Source: Beta vulgaris subsp. vulgaris (taxonomy: Eukaryota > Streptophyta > Magnoliopsida > Caryophyllales > Amaranthaceae). From it: a stretch of DNA of 64,000 nucleotides. The notes below the pieces were generated by a model. It had not been told where the DNA came from and ran no database searches. It saw only the letters and a list, made by a program, of their open reading frames with translations. Positions 56,880 to 64,000 of the stretch are shown here, piece by piece; the stretch's first letter is position 1, and each line of letters starts with the position of its first letter. The position numbers and the translations under genes were made by a program. Where the stretch lies: positions 44,298,487-44,362,486 of the forward strand of contig NC_079205.1 in NCBI RefSeq assembly GCF_026745355.1, written 5' to 3'.

Positions 56880-58181
56880 AGCACTCAATAATAACTCATG
56901 TATCTCTTCTGCATATTTCGATTCATTTGACTTGCTTAATCAAGGAAATTGTTCATATCATTCCCCTGGGTTGCCGAGCTTTTGCCTATTATTGCACTTT
57001 CTCGACATACATGCAAAATAGGTTAAGCATAATCTGACCCAACTCGATAGGTGTGAGTTTACGTAATATTGACTTGATCATTTATCTGTGGCGTAGCAGT
57101 TATGTACCTATTGAAACCTTTATTATCTCTGGGTTGATTTCTCTCTTGGCTCAAATGATACTTTTGATCCATTCACATCACTTTGTGATGACCTGATGGA
57201 TAATCAACTTTTTTCTCTTTGACAAATTGAAGAAAGAGCGTAAAATAACTTAAAAACTCAATTATAAATTGGTTTCTAGGAGAAAATACAATTCAGATTA
57301 GTTTTCTTTTATATGTTTTTTTTCTTTCATACATGATAAGTTAGAGTGAAAATGAAGAATGACACGGAAGGAGGACAAGGGAAGTAAGAAATAGGATGCA
57401 AATGTGGTATTGTTTCCTTCAGGAAGAAATTATATTGTTTCCATAGAAGAATTATTTTCCACTTTTTACAAACCAAATAAAGAAACTTCGAAAACAACTT
57501 TTCTTGAATTTGAAAGAATGCTAATAAACAAGTAGCTATGTTGTAAATTGAAGGTACACCGATTTAATGTTAGGAGAGGTATGTCTAATAAAATGGGTTG
57601 TTGACTATATCCTAGTAGCTCGTATGATAGTCAACAATATATTGTGGAATTGGTAATAATTTGTGAACTATATGTATGGAATTTGCTAGAATGAAAACAT
57701 GAGAAGATTAATCATAAGTTGTTGTCAATACTAGATTACGGATAATTAGAATAGTAAGGAAGTTGAATAATAAGTTGTTAGACAAATGTGGACATGATAA
57801 ACTCCAAAATATAGGTAGAATTAGGAATTTCATTAAGGTTGCTATTCTTAATGGATTTTGATATGCAAAATTACTTGATATTAAGCATGTATAACTGATG
57901 CCAGAATGTATTGGTAGAGGGTCATCGGTGATCATAGGGCGCGCCTTTCATTTAGTGCACTATAATCTTTGTTTATTGAGGTATACGATTGAACCTTCGC
58001 ATTAGATCATATTAGATAGGTCACTCTAGATGCCTTTATTAGTTACCAATCTTCATATATTTAATCTAATCTAGTTTTACTTACAATTGCATCATTTTAT
58101 CATTATTATTTTCCAAGTCATTATCAATATAAGAAAAGAGTTATTAATATGCGTATACAAATAACAAAGGTTACATATTAT
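56880..58181. other. AT-rich spacer, no feature seen
   Basis: 1.3 kb with background ORFs only. No terminal repeats or motifs recognised. Confidence 0.4.
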
Positions 58182-58904
58182 TGTTGGGTATACATCCTAA
58201 GACCCACATCAGAGGGATAAAAAGAAGTTCCCTAATTCATAAGAGTTCACCAATTACATTAGTATGAGGCCTTTTGAGTAGGAGCCCAAAACAAATCCGT
58301 TCGGGCTAGGCCCAAAGCAAACAATATCATAATAATGATGAAACTGCAGGCGGACTCATGGTCCCTACAAATGGTATCAGAGCCGATAGTTCGGCTAGGT
58401 GAACGGGAATACAGTGGTGGACCCCACGGTCGACTTTATGGAGCACGCAAGGTGTAGAGCGTTGTAGCTCTAGGGCATAGCTGCAAGTCTTTGGTGGTAT
58501 TCTATATGATTCTCAAAAGATAGTTTGACTAAATTAATGCATGGATATACAAGCTGTAGAGCAATGTGCTTCCACGCGTAACTGTGAGGCATGGTGCATG
58601 AGATCTAAGGAGATGTGGAGGCTCTCAGTGTGACCTCATGAAAGGAAATTTGTGCTTGGTGCCTTGTGTCGAATATATTCTTGATATTGTGGTGGTCAAG
58701 TGGCGTGTTTCGTAGGTTGATGGCGGTACAAGATGATTAGAGGGGTTTTAGCTAGAGGGGAAACTTGTGATCCTTGGTCTGAGTGGAGGATTGTTGGGTA
58801 TACATCCCAAGTCTCACGTCGGAGAGATAAGGATTTCCCTAGTTTATAAGAGTTCACCAACTACATTAGTATGAGACCTTTTCGAAAGGAGCCCTTAAAT
58901 AAAT
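58182..58904 (+). mobile_element. TRIM-like LTR element, 3' LTR truncated
   Basis: The 5' LTR 58182-58369 (TGTTGGGTATACATCC...CCCTACA, 188 bp) is followed by the primer-binding site TGGTATCAGAGCC at 58372-58384, a 0.4 kb non-coding interior, and GTGGAGGA before the second LTR at 58792. That copy matches the first for about 110 bp and then stops at 58904, where the next element begins. Small LTRs, initiator Met-tRNA priming and no coding capacity fit a TRIM. Confidence 0.85.
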
Positions 58905-61303
58905 TGTTGGGTAATGATGTGGAGATGTGTAAAGAAGTGTTGTGTAGGTGTTTGTATGTTTGGAATGAAGCAATTACACGAGAATGAAATGGCCCGCTGC
59001 CTTGGAGGCTCTCATGTCGCTCCCGCAGCTTGGCTGTCCAACAAATAAACGTAGTATGCCAATCCGCAGGCCATAGCCCGCGCCAGTTGGACGTCTTCAG
59101 TAACCCGCAGGCTATATATATAGGAGGTAAAGGTGTGCACAAACCGGTCTGGTCCGCGTTTCGCGAAATATTAGGATTCCCGTTCGGTCCAGACAGATTG
59201 GACCGGAATTTTAGAGAAAAAAATTTAGAAGGTAGAAATTAGAAACTTAAAAACTTACTATTTATTCTTTAAGAATTGTTATTAATTATACTTATTGATA
59301 TTTAATGTATATAATTTATAAATATATTCTAATAAAATAAAAAGATTTTTTGTTTGGAAAAAAAAATCTGGTCCGGATCGGAATTTATCCCGAATTTCGG
59401 TCCACCGTTCCCACCGGTTCCGGTCCGGTCCTAGACCGGTGCACACCCCTAATAAGCCGCCCTGACGGGCGTGTGGTATTAATTTTTGTCGCATCTCTTG
59501 TACACGTTTTCTTTGTTAATTGGTTTTCCTTGTTCAACTAGGACTTCTTATTGTTATGTACCCTGGTATAAATATGTTGTAGCCATTGTTGTTATTGATT
59601 ATTCCATGCCAAGCATAGGTGATGGAGAGAGAAAAATCCAAGATGTAAGGTGTTTGGGTAAATACGGGTTTTAGCTTGATAAGGTTAGACTGGGGAGATC
59701 TTGGAAGCCTTGTAATTCATCGTATCATACACATTATTGAACATCCTAGTGCATTGATTTGTGGGTTTCCTCTCGATTCTCATATGAATGTTTGGATGTT
59801 AAATCTTCGTGTGTGATCTTTATTGTTGTTTCTTGAGTTAATTATGTGTTATTAATGCTTGCGAATACATAATTGAGTATGCCATCGATCCTAACAATTG
59901 GGATCAGAGTCGAGATGGGTTTCGTTATTGTCGGAGGTTCGTAATAGTGTTTTTGACATGCAAGAAGATCAAGACGAAAGCAACATTGCTCGGGTCGACG
60001 ACTTTGACAAGAGAGACGCTGGAAGCTTTTGTGTCAATTACATGAGTGAACATGGTATGACATGTTGGATAGATTATGTTGCCAGGTAATAATAGTTTAT
60101 TGACAAGAATCTAGAAACAATATATGAAGGTAGAAGAGCATAAGTGTCCCTGGTAGAACGAACAACAATGACTAGGTGTTGTACGGTTTGACGTTTTCTT
60201 CATAGAAATTCGCGATTTTGGTCGGAAACCTGTGCGCGTAGACACGTAGTAAGCCTTGGTAGAGAACTGTGTAGTAAAGTTGGGAGTCTCTCAGGAATTC
60301 AGTGGCCTTAAGAAACAGACGTGCTGAAGGAATGTATATTTACACTGATGTTGTATACTGAGAAATCGAGTATGGTAATAGGTTATTGCGCGGGAGGGAG
60401 CATGAACATGGTGTGTGATCTCACGATTAGAGTTTTGTGCTTACCTCTTGTGTCGAAAGTCTTTCTGGTTGGTGTTCAGGAAGCGTACCTTGTGGTGTAC
60501 CAGCGGTGCAAGGTGATTAGACAAATTATCATATATAGGAGATGAGTGGTCGTATGCTTTAAGTACGATGTTAACAAGTCCCATGGATAGTGTTGTGTTG
60601 ACTTTGTTATCAAGTTGAATGGCTAGGTGGATCTGATCTAATGATTTGAGCCTACATATTTATTGCGGTGTGTTCATCACTTTTACCAATCTTCAGGTGG
60701 GAGATTGTTAGGAAAAGAAGTGACACGAGGAGGGAATGGCCCGCAACCTTGGAGGTTCTCGTGCCACGCCCGTAGCTTGGCTATCTAGCTTGCACACCGA
60801 CTTTGCCAGCCCGCAGGCCACAACCCCCGCTTGCATCAGGATGTCTTCAAAACCCTGCAGGCCACAAACCACTCTCGTGGGTTTGAGCGTGTGGTATTGA
60901 TTTTGTCGTAGTTCTTGTACTTGTTTTCTTTGTTAATTAGTTTTCCTCATTCAACTAGGATTCATAATTGTTATCCTAGAATAAATATGCTGTAGTCGTT
61001 ATTGTTATTGACTATTCCATGCCAAGCATAGGTGTTGGAGAGAGAAAAAGCCAAGATGTGAGGTGTTTAAGTAAACACAGGTTTTAGGGTGATTAGGTTA
61101 GATCTGGAAGATCTTGAAAGCCTTGTAATTACCTGTATCATACACATCGTTGAAAGTCCTAGTGCATTAATTAATGGTTTTTCTCCCGATTCTCGAGTTT
61201 TCACGTTAAATCTTCATGTGTGATCTTAATTATTATTTCTTGAGTTAATTTGTCGTTATTATTGCTTGCAAACACATAATTAAGTATGCCACCGATCCTA
61301 ACA
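58905..61303 (+). mobile_element. Non-autonomous copia-type LTR element, about 2.4 kb
   Basis: The 5' LTR spans 58905-59896 (with a 319-bp MITE inside) and the 3' LTR 60706-61303, both ending CCGATCCTAACA or CGATCCTAACA. After the 5' LTR comes TTGGGATCAGAGTC, a worn initiator Met-tRNA primer site. GGTGGGAGA precedes the 3' LTR. The 0.8 kb interior has no gag or pol motif. The flanks do not give a 5-bp duplication, so one side has been deleted or rearranged. Confidence 0.85.
59131..59449. mobile_element. MITE with GGTGTGCAC termini inside the 5' LTR
   Basis: The left AGGTGTGCACAAACCGGTCT and the right AGACCGGTGCACACCCC form an inverted pair, with TAA at 59128-59130 and 59450-59452. The 3-bp TAA duplication suggests PIF/Harbinger type. 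The ends are rich in CCGGTCC words. The matching 3' LTR (60706-61303) lacks this insert. Confidence 0.8.
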
Positions 61304-61850
61304 ATCACATAAAAAATTCTTAGGTAAACGAAAATAGTATGAGTAACTTTCACTCCATAATATAACAATATACCCTTATTGTTTGATAACATAAAAACCT
61401 ATACATTTAAATAGGAAAGTGATTCGTAACTTTGATATGTTTATAATAATATGCCTATCATATTGTCATGTGTATGAATATTAGCTACTTTGTTATATGA
61501 ACTTTTATAACCTTTCATCAAACTGGTTTTAGAGAATTTGATAGGAAATTTTACATAATGGGATGAGGGACTAGGAAGAGTAATTACTTATCGTGAGCTC
61601 TCTATCACAAGTGGAATCAACAAATGCTTAATAGATATGTTAAACTGTAAAAGACAATTTATGAATCCATTCGGCAAAACCTAGCTAATAGCCTATTAGC
61701 GACCATAACATTTGTTAGCTTTTCTTTTACTAGCAATTAGTGATCGGATGTCATCTATTTGAGATTACATGCCACATAGCTTTTTATTGCTATCTATACT
61801 CTAACATCAAAGTTCCTCCAAAGTCAAAATGCTACAGCTAACAGCCTCCG
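61304..61850. other. AT-rich spacer, no feature seen
   Basis: No ORF or repeat recognised. Confidence 0.4.
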
Positions 61851-62470
61851 ATAAGGACAAATGAGTGGTTCTCATAAGAAATATATATATATATATGAAT
61901 GATCAGGTTATAATTTGAACCCTCTTGTGGTGAGAACCACTTAACATGAGCATAAATGTAAAATGATTATAAAAAAGTTAAATTAGAAAAATATAAAAAT
62001 GAGCAAAAACGTTGCGAAATGAGGATGAATATGTTGAATGAGTAAACACAAAATAAGCAAAACATAAATGAACATAATTTTCATAAAATAAGGAGAAAAT
62101 GGTGATTCTTAAGGATTTCACCACAAGAGTGGTCCACATACGAACACACACACACACACATATATATATATAGGGGCAAGATCACATGAGAATGTTTCTT
62201 ACCTGAGAAATAAGAATGAATCTCAACCACACGATTGAATTAGAGTTAAAACAATTGTTCATTAGAGTTATACCCCCCAAAAAAAATTTTGAGCCCAATA
62301 GAAAAAGAAAAAAAAAATTGATTTTTTTTTTTAATATTCATTTTTTGGAATTACAATATCGCATAAAATTCATTCTCATTCCTCATATAAGTATGCATTC
62401 TCATATGAACTAACTTACATATATGTATGCATTCTCATATGAATTCACTTATATATATATGTAAGGTTTG
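61850..62470. repeat. AT-repeat-rich block with inverted CTCTTGTGGTGA words
   Basis: (AT)n tracts are at 61888-61902, 62158-62172 and 62450-62462, with an ACACAC run at 62144-62160. CCTCTTGTGGTGAGAACC at about 61920 and its inverse TTTCACCACAAGAGTGG at about 62118 suggest a decayed inverted-repeat element. A GCATTCTCATATGAA phrase occurs twice at 62393-62445. Confidence 0.5.
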
Positions 62471-63921
62471 GTTAGTACTCATGTTCCCTCCATGAATCTA
62501 GTTCACTATATAAGAGTGGTACTCTTCATGTTCCCTGCAAGAATCTGTCATATAATATAATGCAGAAATTATGATCAAGTATACTTCAGTGTAAAAAAAA
62601 CTATTGAGTGCACATGTGTATTATTTTGAAATTAGGACCATTTCAATTCTTTGTTTCCCCTCTGATTACATATTAGAAGAACTTCACTAGCTAGAAGAAA
62701 TAAAAAATAATAAAGGCTAATACCCTTTTTTTCTACATTATTCCGACTATTGTTTTAACAACTAAAGCAAGGAACGGAGAAACTTGACTACATATTAAGA
62801 AGAACACCCTGTATGTACGCAAGGAATCAATCGGCAATCTCAAGCAAGGTGACAAGATGCAAAAACAAAAAAAAAAAATCAAGAATGAGAAAAAGAATAA
62901 CCTATTGCTAACCTTCAATGAAACAAGCTCGGAAAAACTTACAAGTACATAGAAGTATTACATAAATTCAATGTGGATTACTAATCATGTAGAACTATAA
63001 GGAAAACATACGGAATCCTGAACCAATCATTTCCGATGAAGATAAAAAAGAGATTAAACCTATTGTAATACTCCTATATAATATAGCAGAAAACAGAAAG
63101 AGGCTGCATTTATACAATAATAATTGGACTAACAAAGCCATGAGTTAGGTTTGTGACTTATATTAAAAGTCAAAATCATGTAGTATTTTTTTGAGAAATT
63201 CATGGAGTAATAAAGATTGTGGATGATGAAGTACATAATTTGATTAAATAATAGCTTATTTTAAGGTAATGTTTATGGGGAAGTAACTAAAGAAAGAAAA
63301 GAATAAGAAACAATACGCAAAAAAAAGCATCAGCAAAAACATATACTCATATTTTAAAAGGATGAGAAAAAGATGATGCAGGTCATCAAAATAATACCAT
63401 AACATTACTCACTAAACAAGAAAGGCATGAAAATAAGTGCAGAAGAATTAACAATAATTTTTATGAGTATCAAAGTTACAGATTTTCAGGAAAATTTTCA
63501 AATTAAACCAGCAAATAATGAAAAAACAAGAAGACAAGCATTTAAGAATTTTGAGCACTCCCACGCTAATATTGCTCCTATCTATGAAGGATTCTCTCTC
63601 TACTTCATTCAACTCTTTTCATCAGTCAAATTGTTATTCAAAAGAGTTGCGAGTTTTCATACACAAAAATAAAAAGACATGTTTTTTGTTTTGTGAGATC
63701 AGTACATGTAAAGCTGAACCCTAGACTAGATAGAGAGAAACATTAAAATTTACAAGAAAAAACCCATCATTTATCATATCTAGAACCTCTCTTCTCTTTC
63801 TCTCAACTACAAATTAACACCAACAAAATACAAGTAGTGCATCATATAGTATAGGATCATTAAGATGACTAATTTACCTGAAAATTAATCCATCTTTTGA
63901 TCATTTTTATTCTTGTTCTTG
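62471..63921. other. Intergenic and probable 3' flank or UTR of the gene at the right edge
   Basis: Only background ORFs. The last part may be 3' untranslated region of the minus-strand gene at 63922; on that strand TTTTCAGGTAAATT at about 63886-63873 has the form of a splice donor, so a 3'-UTR intron is possible. Confidence 0.4.
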
Positions 63922-64000
63922 TTAGAAAGGAGGGCGACCACCATGATTCCAACCATAAGCTTCATGACTAATTTGACCTCCACCACCACCACCACTACTT
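63922..64000 (-). CDS. C-terminal end of a Gly-rich host gene, AHL-like (partial)
   Basis: On the minus strand the frame runs off the window edge and reads six Gly, then QISHEAYGWNHGGRPPF and a TAA stop at 63924-63922. A Gly-rich stretch followed by a W...RPP(F/Y) C-terminus is, as I recall it, the pattern at the end of clade-A AT-hook nuclear-localized (AHL) proteins, which bind AT-rich DNA through an AT-hook and a PPC domain in the nucleus and affect growth. Only 26 codons are visible and no AT-hook or PPC residues are in the window, so the family is a guess. This is the only likely host gene in the window. Confidence 0.55.
   Translation of the reverse strand, partial: SSGGGGGGQISHEAYGWNHGGRPPF

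Overview
This is AT-rich plant nuclear DNA, almost entirely transposable elements. A eudicot is likely: Sirevirus-like Ty1/copia, Athila/Tat-like Ty3/gypsy, CACTA, Mutator-like (MULE), Stowaway, Tourist, hAT, Helitron and LINE sequences are all present, with many short introns and low GC. A Caryophyllales or Amaranthaceae source is a guess I cannot prove from the sequence. Only one host gene is likely: the 3' end of a Gly-rich gene at the right edge (minus strand, from 63922), whose tail resembles an AT-hook AHL protein. I saw no rRNA or tRNA genes and no CRISPR array.

Layout. Positions 1-1547: a minus-strand copia LTR inserted in a CACTA element whose right end is at 1547. Positions 2148-6885, resuming at 17808: a degenerate Ty3/gypsy LTR-gag-protease unit without polymerase. 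It is split by a full-length copia element (6886-17807, two 1.5 kb LTRs, TSD AAAAG). Positions about 18090-25740: a MULE (MULE-1) with its coding region cut by two CACTA elements (18193-19966 and 20129-22259), followed by a convergent GRF zinc-finger gene. Positions 26055-28442: another CACTA element holding a solo gypsy LTR. Positions 31185-32276: a hAT element. Positions 33454-34079: a 5'-truncated LINE. Positions 34430-35800: a gypsy LTR remnant. Positions 35955-40862: a complete MULE (MULE-2) with about 85 bp TIRs and a 10-bp TSD. Positions 41782-51456: a dense field of MITEs and Helitrons, several nested. Positions 52590-56879: a Pack-MULE-like element and a nested CACTA. Positions 58182-61303: two non-autonomous LTR elements.

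The most unusual point is the gene content of the two MULEs. MULE-2 carries a transposase (PB1-like, DDE, SWIM and CCHC regions), a small F-box-like ORF ahead of it on the same strand, and a convergent ORF encoding a GRF zinc finger, a coiled coil and a C-terminal membrane segment. MULE-1, with different terminal sequence, has the same convergent GRF/coiled-coil/membrane partner. The repeated arrangement suggests a functional accessory gene in this MULE lineage rather than chance gene capture.

Almost every boundary here was fixed by reading terminal repeats and matching target-site duplications by eye. Most element ORFs carry one-base frameshifts. The two copia LTRs differ mainly by small indels, so part of this damage may be assembly error rather than decay.
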